A stretch of DNA of 64,000 bases from an uncultured Christensenellaceae bacterium (GTDB lineage: Bacteria; Bacillota; Clostridia; Christensenellales; Borkfalkiaceae): the NCBI GenBank assembly GCA_910589015.1, contig CAJUSA010000012.1:8225-72224 (forward strand). Direction: 5' to 3'. Each line of letters opens with the position of its first letter. Positions within the stretch are counted from its first letter, which is position 1. Made by a program: the position numbers and the translations under genes. The notes under the pieces were generated by a model. That model was not told the origin of the DNA and did no database searches. It was given only the letters and a program-made list of their open reading frames with translations. Of the stretch, positions 49,764 through 57,066 are shown one piece after another.

Positions 49764-50004
49764 CAGGCTGTGAAACGGAAGAGACGTGCAAGCCGTTTTT
49801 CCCCAGAGAGAGAGCGCCGCGGGCTGAAAGCGCTTTCGGAGAACGTGCGCGGTATTCCCCCGTGAGCCGCTTTGCCGAAACGAACTTTAAGCAAAGCCGT
49901 TTTCCGCGTTAAGGACAAGAAGGCGCAGAAGGATTTTCTGCGTGAAATTAGGTGGTACAGCGGAATTTTTCGCCCTATGGATCATAGGGCGATTTTTATT
50001 TTTA
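49764..50004 (+). promoter_or_regulatory. T-box leader of pheST
   Basis: The conserved T-box TTAGGTGGTACAGCGG lies at 49948-49963, followed by the terminator stem CGCCCTATG / CATAGGGCG (49970-49990) and a T-rich run. Upstream is AGAGAGAG and a stem I-like fold (GCGCCGCGG ... CGCGG); UUC inside GGTATTCCCCC is a candidate Phe specifier. Uncharged tRNA-Phe should stabilise the antiterminator and allow pheST expression. Confidence 0.9.
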
Positions 50005-50015
50005 ACGGAGGTTTT

Positions 50016-51038
50016 ATGGAACAGGATACCGAGTTGATTGCCGCGGAAGCGGAGCGTGAAGCGGAGCAGGCGGCGGACAGCCGCGCGCTTTACGAAGTGA
50101 AAATGAAATTTCTCGGGCGGGCGGGGAAGGTGACCGAACTGCTTAAAGGCATGAAGAACGTGGCGCAGGAACACCGCCCCGCGTTCGGGAAAAAGATCAA
50201 CGAATTGCGCGTGCGCCTCGAAGAGAGTTTCGCCCGTCTCGAAGAGAAGATCAAGGCGAAAGAACTCGAAAAAAAGCTCGCGCAGGAAACGGCGGATATC
50301 ACCATGCCCGGTCGCCGACACGCATCAGGCGCGCTGCACCCCGTCACGCGCGTGAAAAATATGTTGATCGACGTGTTCGTCGGCATGGGGTTCGAGGTGT
50401 ACGAAGGTCCCGAAATCGAGAGCGATTATTATAACTTCACCGCGCTCAACACGCCGGCCGACCACCCCGCGCGCGACATGCAGGATACGTTCTATCTCAC
50501 CGATGAATTTTTACTGCGCACGCAGACGAGCGCGGCGCAGATCCGCGTCATGGAAAATAAAAAGCCGCCTTATAAAATTCTTTCGCCGGGACGCGTGTTC
50601 CGTTCGGACGACGACGCGACCCACTCGCCCATGTTCCACCAAATGGAAGGGCTTGTGGTTGATAAGGGCATAACGCTGTGCGATTTGCAGGGCATGCTCG
50701 ACGCGTTTGCGCGCGCCGTCTTTTCGGAAAACAGCAAAACGCGTTTGCGTCCCTCGTACTTTCCCTTTACCGAGCCTTCGGTCGAGGTCGACGTTTCGTG
50801 CGCGCAATGCGGCGGAAAGGGGTGCCCGCTGTGCAAGGGCACGGGTTGGATCGAGGTATTGGGCGCAGGCATGGTTAACCGCCGCGTGCTCGAAAACTGC
50901 GGCGTCGATCCCGAAGAATATTCGGGTTTTGCCTTCGGTATGGGCGTCGAACGCATCGCCATGCTCAAATACGGCATCAATAATATCAAGTTGCTCACCG
51001 AAAACGACGTGCGGTTCTTAGAACAATTCAAGGATTAA
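50016..51038 (+). CDS. pheS: phenylalanyl-tRNA synthetase alpha subunit
   Basis: 340 aa. N-terminal coiled coil (~1-95), then the class II catalytic domain: motif 1 NMLIDVFVGMGFEVYEGPEIE, motif 2 FRSDDDATHSPMFHQMEG, motif 3 GFAFGMGVERIAML. The internal Cys pairs (CAQCGGKGCPLCKG) occur in many bacterial PheS. Forms the (alpha beta)2 enzyme with PheT. ATG 50016 behind GGAGG; upstream in-frame codons lie inside the T-box leader. Confidence 0.97.
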   Translation: MEQDTELIAAEAEREAEQAADSRALYEVKMKFLGRAGKVTELLKGMKNVAQEHRPAFGKKINELRVRLEESFARLEEKIKAKELEKKLAQETADITMPGRRHASGALHPVTRVKNMLIDVFVGMGFEVYEGPEIESDYYNFTALNTPADHPARDMQDTFYLTDEFLLRTQTSAAQIRVMENKKPPYKILSPGRVFRSDDDATHSPMFHQMEGLVVDKGITLCDLQGMLDAFARAVFSENSKTRLRPSYFPFTEPSVEVDVSCAQCGGKGCPLCKGTGWIEVLGAGMVNRRVLENCGVDPEEYSGFAFGMGVERIAMLKYGINNIKLLTENDVRFLEQFKD

Positions 51039-51048
51039 GGGGGACGGT

Positions 51049-53463
51049 ATGGTTATTCCTTTCAGTTGGTTAAAAGATTATGCGGATATTAACGTTTCCG
51101 CCGAGGAATTGCAGGAAAAACTTTTCTCGTGCGGGTTCGAGGTGGAAGAACTGACCTATCTCGGCAAAGACGTAACGGGGGTTGTCGTCGGTAAAATAAC
51201 GAAGTGCGCGAAGCATCCCGACGCCGATCGTCTTACCGTCTGCACGGTCGATTGCGGCGCGCACGGCGTTAAACAGATTTGCACGGCGGCGACGAACGTA
51301 TACGAAGACGCGATCGTGCCTTGCGCGCTCGACGGCGCAACCGTGCTGCACGAGGCCGGCATTCAGAAAATAAAGAGCGGAAAATTGCGCGGGCAGCTTT
51401 CCGAGGGGATGTTCTGTTCGGGCGAAGAGCTGGGCATTACCGACGATTATTACGAGGGTGCGGAAGTCAACGGTATTTTACTTCTCGACGGGGATACGCC
51501 TGTCGGGGAAGATATCCGCCCGATCGTGGGGCTTGACGACTGGCTGTTCGATATTGCCGTTACCGCCAACCGCCCAGACTGCCAAAGTGTTTTCGGCATG
51601 GCGCGCGAGGTTGCCGCGATCCTGAAAACGCCCTTGAAACCGCCTGCGACCGAATATAAAGCCGCGCATACGACGGTGAAGATCCCCGTGACAATCGAGG
51701 ATAAAGCGCTTTGTCCGCGCTATATCGGGCATTACGTTAAGGACGTGAAAATCGGCGTTTCGCCGCGGTGGCTGCGCCGCCGCCTTGCCCTGTGCGGACT
51801 GCGTTCGGTTTCCGACGCGGTGGACATCACCAACTACGTTTTGCTCGAATTGGGGCAGCCCATGCATGCGTTCGACCGTAATTTTCTGCGCGGCGGCCGC
51901 GTCGTCGTGCGCCGCGCGAAAGCGGGGGAAACGATCACCACGCTCGACAAAAAGGAATTTACGCTGACGGGCGAGCATCTGCTCATCTGCGACGGCGAGG
52001 GCGGCGTGGCGCTCGCGGGGATCATGGGCGGGCTCGACAGCGAGATCAAGCCCGACACAAAAGAAATTTTCTTCGAGGCGGCGAAATTCGCGCGCGATAA
52101 CGTGCGCAAAACTTCCCGTGCGCTCGGGCAGCGCAGCGATTCTTCGGCGCGGTTCGAAAAGGGCGTCGACGCATTCACGCCCGAATTTGCCATGAACCGA
52201 GCGTTACATCTGGTGCAGCAGCTCGGTTGCGGCACGCCCACCGATTACCGTTGCGACGTGAATTCTTCCGACATGAAGCCCAAAGTCATTCTGACGACGT
52301 ACGACAAGATCAACGCGCTTTTGGGCATTTCCGTGCCGAAGGAAGAAGTCAAAGAAATTTTAACGCGGCTGTGTTTTGCCGTGCACGAGGATAACGTCCG
52401 CGCGGGCGGGCTGTGCGTCGGCGTGCCGCTGTGGCGCGAGGACGTAGACGGTTATGCCGATCTTGCCGAAGAGGTGATCCGTTCCTACGGATATTCGCAT
52501 ATTCAACCGACCTTCCTTAACGCGGCGTCGGTGACGAACGGCGGCTTGACGCATGCGCAGAAACAGGAATTAAAATTCAAAAACGTCTTGCGCGAACAGG
52601 GCTTTTTCGAGGCGTGCAACTATTCGTTCTATTCGCCCAAGGATTTCGATTTGCTGCGCCTTCCCGCCGACGCGCCCGAACGCAAAGCCGTCAGGATTCT
52701 CAATCCCATCGGCGAGGATCTCTCGGTGATGCGTACCATTCTGGCGCCCTCGATGATCGCGAACGTGGTGCGCAACGTGCGCCGCGGCAACGACGCGGGC
52801 AGACTGTTCGAACTTGCCAACGTGTATCTTACCGACGAATTGCCCCTTGCAAAACTACCCGAAGAACGCAAAAGATGCGTTGCGGCGCTGTGGGGCGAAG
52901 GGGACTTCTTCGATCTGAAGGGCGCAATCGAGGCGATTGCCGATTCGTTCGGGCTGAATCTGACCTTCGTCCGCCCCGAAACGCCCAAACCCTTTTTGCA
53001 CACGGGCATTTCTGCCGACGTGAAAATCGGCGAAAAGGTCGCAGGCTGGATCGGCGAACTGCACCCCGTGATTGCCAACGAGCTGGCGCTCGAAAAAAAG
53101 GTATGTCTGTTCGAACTCGACTTTGCGTTACTCGAACGCAAATTCGCAAAGGATATCGTATATCGCAATCTGCCGAAATTCGCCGACGTACAGCGCGATT
53201 TAGCTATCGTCGTCAAGGAAGAAGTTACATGCGGCGAGGTGCAAGCGTGCATTCTGCGCGCGTGCAAGAGCGTGAAAAAAGCCGAACTTTTCGACGTATA
53301 CCGTTCGGAAAAGCTCGGCGCGGATAAAAAGAGCATGGCGTTCCGTTTAACGTTTGCGCACGAGGAACAGGCGGAAAAACCCTTCGAGCCCGAAACGCTC
53401 GATAAGCTCTTCCGTAAAATCGTGGGCGCGCTCGAACATACGCTCGGCGCCGAACTGCGTTAA
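51049..53463 (+). CDS. pheT: phenylalanyl-tRNA synthetase beta subunit
   Basis: 804 aa, the usual bacterial length. Order: EMAP-II-like tRNA-binding domain (~40-150, GVVVGKITKCAKHPDADRL), B3/4 editing domain (~210-395), B5 (~400-470), the class II-like core and the C-terminal FDX-ACB anticodon domain (~710-804, KFADVQRDLAIVVKEE). It follows pheS by 10 bp. GGGGG before the start is a moderate ribosome site. Confidence 0.97.
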   Translation: MVIPFSWLKDYADINVSAEELQEKLFSCGFEVEELTYLGKDVTGVVVGKITKCAKHPDADRLTVCTVDCGAHGVKQICTAATNVYEDAIVPCALDGATVLHEAGIQKIKSGKLRGQLSEGMFCSGEELGITDDYYEGAEVNGILLLDGDTPVGEDIRPIVGLDDWLFDIAVTANRPDCQSVFGMAREVAAILKTPLKPPATEYKAAHTTVKIPVTIEDKALCPRYIGHYVKDVKIGVSPRWLRRRLALCGLRSVSDAVDITNYVLLELGQPMHAFDRNFLRGGRVVVRRAKAGETITTLDKKEFTLTGEHLLICDGEGGVALAGIMGGLDSEIKPDTKEIFFEAAKFARDNVRKTSRALGQRSDSSARFEKGVDAFTPEFAMNRALHLVQQLGCGTPTDYRCDVNSSDMKPKVILTTYDKINALLGISVPKEEVKEILTRLCFAVHEDNVRAGGLCVGVPLWREDVDGYADLAEEVIRSYGYSHIQPTFLNAASVTNGGLTHAQKQELKFKNVLREQGFFEACNYSFYSPKDFDLLRLPADAPERKAVRILNPIGEDLSVMRTILAPSMIANVVRNVRRGNDAGRLFELANVYLTDELPLAKLPEERKRCVAALWGEGDFFDLKGAIEAIADSFGLNLTFVRPETPKPFLHTGISADVKIGEKVAGWIGELHPVIANELALEKKVCLFELDFALLERKFAKDIVYRNLPKFADVQRDLAIVVKEEVTCGEVQACILRACKSVKKAELFDVYRSEKLGADKKSMAFRLTFAHEEQAEKPFEPETLDKLFRKIVGALEHTLGAELR

Positions 53464-53540
53464 CGGGCAAGACCGAAAGGGGTAGCGTTTGTTACCGAAG
53501 TTCCATAGGGAATTTTACCACAGAAACAGAATGTAAGTAT

Positions 53541-53577
53541 AGCGTACTACACCTTGCAAGCAAGGCAGTGCGCTTTT
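53541..53577 (+). terminator. pheT terminator
   Basis: AGCGTACT...CCTTGC / GCAAGG..AGTGCGCT imperfect stem with an AA loop, then TTTG. Confidence 0.65.
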
Positions 53578-53579
53578 GC

Positions 53580-53608
53580 TTGACTTATTCATTTAAGTAT
53601 TGTATAAC
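53580..53608 (+). promoter_or_regulatory. promoter of the AT-rich 164-aa gene
   Basis: TTGACT (53580-53585), 17-bp spacer, TATAAC (53603-53608). Confidence 0.65.
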
Positions 53609-53655
53609 AACAGAGCGATAATCAGTAATTTGGCGTTGCAAAAAGGAGAACGGCA

Positions 53656-54150
53656 ATGAAAGATAAAGAGATGACTTTTGAAGAAAAGTTGAACGTAATG
53701 AAAAAATTAGGACTTCAAAAAGAATGGGCGAAATGGGAATTGAAACAAGAAAGCGACGTTTGGGCGGTTTTGGCTTCTTTCCGTTTTTTAAAGCCGATTA
53801 GCGACCACCTTGAATTTCATAGAGGCGGCTTTGCGAATATGATAAAAAAATATCAAGAGCGAGGCGAGCTTGACGAAAGATTTCCCGAAGTATCCGCATT
53901 GATAAAAGAAGGCGCTTCGATAGAAAGTATAGAAAAGTTTGCATTTGAAAGAGTTCAGGAAGCTGTCGAGTGTATTTTATATCAACTCGGCGACCAAGAG
54001 TCTGCGGAATGTGCAGACGTTTTCGACGAAATTGATTTTTCCCAAATGAATTCACTTAGGCTTATGGAAGTCGGACCGGACGGAAAGCCGACAGGGCGTT
54101 ATGCTATCGAACTTCACGGAAAAATTCCGTTTTCAGATATGGAAGATTGA
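53656..54150 (+). CDS. hypothetical protein, 164 aa, AT-rich
   Basis: AAGGAG before ATG 53656. A soluble, mostly helical acidic protein (MTFEEKLNVMKKLGLQKEWAKWELKQESD; VSALIKEGASIESIEKFAFERVQEAVECILYQLGDQESAECADVFDE). No domain is recognised; the AT-rich codon use (many AAA, GAA, TTT) contrasts with pheT, suggesting recent acquisition. Flanked by its own promoter and a bidirectional terminator. Possible immunity or adaptor protein, but this is unsupported. Confidence 0.55.
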   Translation: MKDKEMTFEEKLNVMKKLGLQKEWAKWELKQESDVWAVLASFRFLKPISDHLEFHRGGFANMIKKYQERGELDERFPEVSALIKEGASIESIEKFAFERVQEAVECILYQLGDQESAECADVFDEIDFSQMNSLRLMEVGPDGKPTGRYAIELHGKIPFSDMED

Positions 54151-54190
54151 CCGTGTTTTTGCCTATTATATAATATTATTACGACCAATT

Positions 54191-54228
54191 ATAAAAAGCG
54201 AAGAAATTTGAATTTCTTCGCTTTTTAT
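54191..54228. terminator. bidirectional terminator
   Basis: ATAAAAAGCGAAGAAATT / AATTTCTTCGCTTTTTAT with a TG loop between convergent genes. Confidence 0.9.
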
Positions 54229-54243
54229 ATTCCCTGTTTGCCG

Positions 54244-55506
54244 TTATGCCGCTAAGGTAAGTTTGCCTGTTTCGAGCGAATAGGTGTACACGGCGGTGTT
54301 GTCGGAATAGTTTTCGTTGGCGACCCACAGCACGGTTTTTTTGGTGAGGTTGTAAACGGCGCTGTGCACGGTTACGCCGCCGCCCCCGTTCCAGGTGCGT
54401 CTGCCAACTTCTTTGAGAATATCCATTGCCGCCCATTCGTCCTGCACCGTGCCGTTCGTCGCGTTCAGGCGGTTGTAGATATGGTTATAACGGTCGAGCC
54501 CCGCCATGTCGTTATCGTCGTCGTAGTAATTGGGATTGAGCACGAAGTTCGTGATCCACTGATAGTCGGCTTTCGCCTCGCGTTCGCCGAGGTAATCGTC
54601 GCCCGTGTTGTAGTGAACGACGAGCTTGCGCGCCGTGCCGTCGTTATCGGTGGCATCCTTGCCGTTTTCGGGCACCCATTCGAGAATGGCGCTTTTGCCG
54701 CTTGCGTCTGCGACCATATAATGGAACGACGTGTTTGCCGAGTCGTGCAGGTTATACTGTTTGATGAGTTCCACCGCTTCGTCGACGTCGTCGGCATAGT
54801 CGAGCACCATGCGCAGCATCGTGGTGGAAGTGATGTTTTTCTTGTCGGGGTCGCGCTGATCGGTCGCCACCGCGCCGTCGCCGCTGCCCTGATAGGTCAT
54901 GTAAATGCCGCAGCTCACGCCTGCGTCGTTGATTCCGTCGAGCGGGGCGTAGGGCGCCGCAAGGCAGGTGATTTTATTCATCGTGCCCGAAACGTCTTTT
55001 TCGATATCCATGCCGACGTAATTGAGGTCGACGGTGGAAAAGGACTTATGTCTGCCGCCGCCCGGATTGCACAGGGTGATGCACACGTTGGTCTTGTCGA
55101 AGTCGTAGTTGCGGGCAAAGAGTTTGTCGCCGTTCTGTGCCGTCGCCGTGAACGACGAGCAGCCGATGTCGGTTTCCTTGATCGTCATTTTGATCATGCC
55201 GCGCGTGATATTGTTCGTGATATAACCGATCAGTTCTTTATCGTTGGACGCGCCGCCCTGTTTTAAGAATTTATCGAAGTAAAAGCCGCCTTTCACGTCC
55301 ATGCGGTAGACCGAGCCTTCTTTGTTTTCGTCGTTCCGCTCGCGCAAATGCTTGAAACTCGAAACGGTCGAAATTTCGTTGTGCCAAACGCTTGCAAACG
55401 TGATCGCCAAAACGGCGACAATGAGGAAGATTGCCGCAAGCACAATGCAGGCGATGCGCAGCGCAAGCCGCTTTTTCGACGCGGCGGGGGAAGGGGTTTC
55501 GGACAT
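54244..55506 (-). CDS. membrane-anchored choloylglycine/penicillin V acylase-like hydrolase
   Basis: 420 aa. N-terminal helix (~15-42), a ~70-residue stretch, then an Ntn-hydrolase core starting at C116 in IGCSSFT. R132 and D135 in ARNYDF lie 16 and 19 residues after C116, the same spacings as Cys2-Arg18-Asp21 of bile-salt hydrolases. Downstream AGVSCGIYMTYQGSG and the NTSFHYMVAD segment fit the fold. Here the nucleophile is internal, so self-cleavage would be needed to expose it, as in the C45/PVA relatives. Likely amide-bond hydrolase outside the membrane. Substrate unknown. Confidence 0.75.
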   Translation of the reverse strand: MSETPSPAASKKRLALRIACIVLAAIFLIVAVLAITFASVWHNEISTVSSFKHLRERNDENKEGSVYRMDVKGGFYFDKFLKQGGASNDKELIGYITNNITRGMIKMTIKETDIGCSSFTATAQNGDKLFARNYDFDKTNVCITLCNPGGGRHKSFSTVDLNYVGMDIEKDVSGTMNKITCLAAPYAPLDGINDAGVSCGIYMTYQGSGDGAVATDQRDPDKKNITSTTMLRMVLDYADDVDEAVELIKQYNLHDSANTSFHYMVADASGKSAILEWVPENGKDATDNDGTARKLVVHYNTGDDYLGEREAKADYQWITNFVLNPNYYDDDNDMAGLDRYNHIYNRLNATNGTVQDEWAAMDILKEVGRRTWNGGGGVTVHSAVYNLTKKTVLWVANENYSDNTAVYTYSLETGKLTLAA

Positions 55507-55523
55507 AGTTCGTTCTCCTTTAT

Positions 55524-55542
55524 TAGTTCATTTTTTGAACTA
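55524..55542. promoter_or_regulatory. operator-like inverted repeat at the hydrolase start site
   Basis: TAGTTCA-TTTTT-TGAACTA, perfect 7-bp arms, immediately downstream of the hydrolase -10 element. Confidence 0.55.
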
Positions 55543-55570
55543 TTTTAGCGCGCTCGCCGTAGTTTGTCAA
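55542..55570 (-). promoter_or_regulatory. promoter of the choloylglycine hydrolase-like gene
   Basis: Minus strand TTGACA (55570-55565), 17-bp spacer, TAAAAT (55547-55542). Confidence 0.8.
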
Positions 55571-55622
55571 ATAAATCGACGCCGAAATTACGGAAAAAAT
55601 AAAAATTTTTTCACCGCCGCGC

Positions 55623-55844
55623 TTACACCGTGCCGATACAGAGGATATCGTCGGCGGAAATCCCCAGATAGACGCACAGGCGCGAAAGGGTTGCAAGGCT
55701 CGGCTGCGCTCTGCCCGAGCAGTATTGCGAAACCGTTGCGCACGATATGCCGAGGGCGGCGGCGATCTCTTTCTTCTTTTTGCCGCTGTGTTCGATTTCA
55801 AATTTCAGGTTGTCGCGGATGGCTTGTTCGAGATTGTGTTCCAT
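55623..55844 (-). CDS. small XRE-family repressor, 73 aa
   Basis: A minimal Cro/C1-type helix-turn-helix: GKKKKEIAAALGISCATVSQYCSGRAQPSLATLSRLCVYLGISADDIL (~22-68). TTAGGCA palindromes lie just upstream of its start, between it and a small gene that faces away, so it probably represses both. A TAAAAT element 6 nt before the ATG suggests a leaderless transcript (AAGACA as -35 with 18-bp spacing). Confidence 0.85.
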   Translation of the reverse strand: MEHNLEQAIRDNLKFEIEHSGKKKKEIAAALGISCATVSQYCSGRAQPSLATLSRLCVYLGISADDILCIGTV

Positions 55845-55856
55845 GATTCCATTTTA

Positions 55857-55900
55857 TTAGGCAATGCTTAAATTTGTCTTGACATTTAGGCATTGCCTAA
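55857..55900. promoter_or_regulatory. twin operators for the XRE repressor
   Basis: TTAGGCAATGCTTAA (55857-55871) and TTAGGCATTGCCTAA (55886-55900): 7-1-7 inverted repeats, the second perfect, 29 bp centre to centre. Confidence 0.75.
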
Positions 55901-55908
55901 ATTATAAT
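55879..55908 (+). promoter_or_regulatory. promoter of the 47-aa gene
   Basis: TTGACA (55879-55884), 18-bp spacer, TATAAT (55903-55908); an operator palindrome fills the spacer. Confidence 0.85.
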
Positions 55909-55931
55909 GGTTTAAGGGAGGAAAGGGAAGG

Positions 55932-56075
55932 GTGAATATTACGGAATTTGAAAATTTTCTCATGAAATTACTGACGCAGAGCGGCGTTGTGCGGATCATC
56001 ACGCAGGATTTTGCCGCCAACACGCTCGAAGTGGAATTTTCCGACGGCACGGCGCGCATTGTGCAAATCGCCTGA
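55932..56075 (+). CDS. 47-aa protein divergent from the XRE repressor
   Basis: GTG start at 55932 behind GGGAGGAAAGGGAAGG, stop TGA at 56073. The product starts MNITEFENFLMKLL and ends EVEFSDGTARIVQI: a short helix then two to three beta strands. A perfect promoter with a repressor palindrome in its spacer and a strong ribosome site make it a real, regulated gene. No family recognised. Confidence 0.7.
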   Translation: MNITEFENFLMKLLTQSGVVRIITQDFAANTLEVEFSDGTARIVQIA

Positions 56076-56152
56076 TTTCCATATTTTGTGGTTTGATTTT
56101 TACATGGCACAATATTTAGTATTTTTTTCTTAAAAAATTTGCGGCAATTCGC

Positions 56153-56181
56153 TTGACAACGGCGGCGGGGCGTGTTATCAT
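56153..56181 (+). promoter_or_regulatory. pflAB operon promoter
   Basis: TTGACA (56153-56158), 17-bp spacer, TATCAT (56176-56181), 20 nt before the riboswitch. Confidence 0.8.
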
Positions 56182-56200
56182 AGTATCAACTTCAAAACCC

Positions 56201-56308
56201 TGCGGCGACTGACGATAAGCGGAATAAACCGCAATGGAACCGCAGTGGGAATCAAGCCGTTCGTCTGGGCAATTTTTATCGGAAGATAGAAATTGCCCAT
56301 AATTTTTC
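56201..56308 (+). promoter_or_regulatory. ZTP (pfl motif) riboswitch with expression platform
   Basis: TGCGGCGACTGACG (56201-56214), an AGCGG/CCGC hairpin, ATGGAACCGCAGTGGGAATC, then GCCGTTCGTCTGGGCA. GCGG at the start pairs with CCGC, and the GACTGACG and CCGnnCGuCUGGGC blocks are the ZTP/pfl consensus. GGGCAATTT (from 56268) pairs with AAATTGCCC (to 56298) to form the terminator-like stem followed by TTTTTC. ZTP or ZMP, signalling low 10-formyl-THF, would turn on pflA and pflB. Confidence 0.85.
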
Positions 56309-56336
56309 GGCAAAGCGGCAAACTGCGGAGGGGCGT

Positions 56337-57047
56337 ATGGCACAAATACATTCGTATGAATCGCTCGGCACGGTCGACGGGCCGGGGGTGCGGTTCGTCG
56401 TGTTTATGCAGGGTTGCCCGATGCGGTGCAAGTACTGCCACAACCCCGACACCTGGGATTTGTCGGGCGGAAGGGAAGTCACGGCGCGCGAAGTGTTCGG
56501 CGAGGCGGTCAGGTATAAGCGTTATTTCGGTAAAAAAGGCGGCGTGACGGTGACGGGGGGCGAACCCCTGTTGCAGCTCGATTTTCTCATCGAACTCTTT
56601 ACGCTGCTCAAAGCTGCGGGGATCGGTACCTGTATCGATACTTCGGGGATCTGTTTCGATGAACGCGACGCCCGTTACGAAACGCTGCTTGCGCTCACCG
56701 ATCTGGTGCTGCTCGATATCAAGCACCCCGACGAAGAGGCGCATAAAAAACTGACGGGCAGACCGGGCGGCGCCGCGCGCGCCTTTGCGCGGTATCTGAG
56801 CGAACGGGGCGTGCCCGTCTGGATCCGCTATGTGCTCGTTCCCGCCTATACCGACGGCGAAGAAACGTTGTTGCGTCTGCGCGGGTTTGTCAACACGCTG
56901 CGCAATGTGGAAAAGATCGAAGTGCTGCCCTATCACACGATGGGGGCGGAAAAATATAAAAAGTTGAATATGCCGTATGCGTTGGAAGGTGTTGCGCCGC
57001 CCGACGAGGAAAGCATAAAACGCGCGCGGGAAATACTCGGCGCCTAA
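56337..57047 (+). CDS. pflA: pyruvate formate-lyase activating enzyme
   Basis: 236 aa radical SAM enzyme. CxxxCxxC is in GCPMRCKYCHNPDTW (residues ~25-40), GGEPLLQ is the SAM-binding motif, and DIKHPDEEAHKKLTG is the family mid-segment. It installs the glycyl radical on PflB. CGGAGG precedes the ATG. Lies under the ZTP riboswitch, 19 bp before pflB. Confidence 0.95.
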   Translation: MAQIHSYESLGTVDGPGVRFVVFMQGCPMRCKYCHNPDTWDLSGGREVTAREVFGEAVRYKRYFGKKGGVTVTGGEPLLQLDFLIELFTLLKAAGIGTCIDTSGICFDERDARYETLLALTDLVLLDIKHPDEEAHKKLTGRPGGAARAFARYLSERGVPVWIRYVLVPAYTDGEETLLRLRGFVNTLRNVEKIEVLPYHTMGAEKYKKLNMPYALEGVAPPDEESIKRAREILGA

Positions 57048-57066
57048 CCAAAACGGTTATAAAGGA

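Noticed and set aside
49703..49912. 69-aa frame in the pheS leader
   Set aside because: Lies within the T-box RNA; start and composition are not gene-like.
56178..56936. 252-aa frame antisense to pflA and riboswitch
   Set aside because: No start signals and overlaps conserved RNA and protein features.
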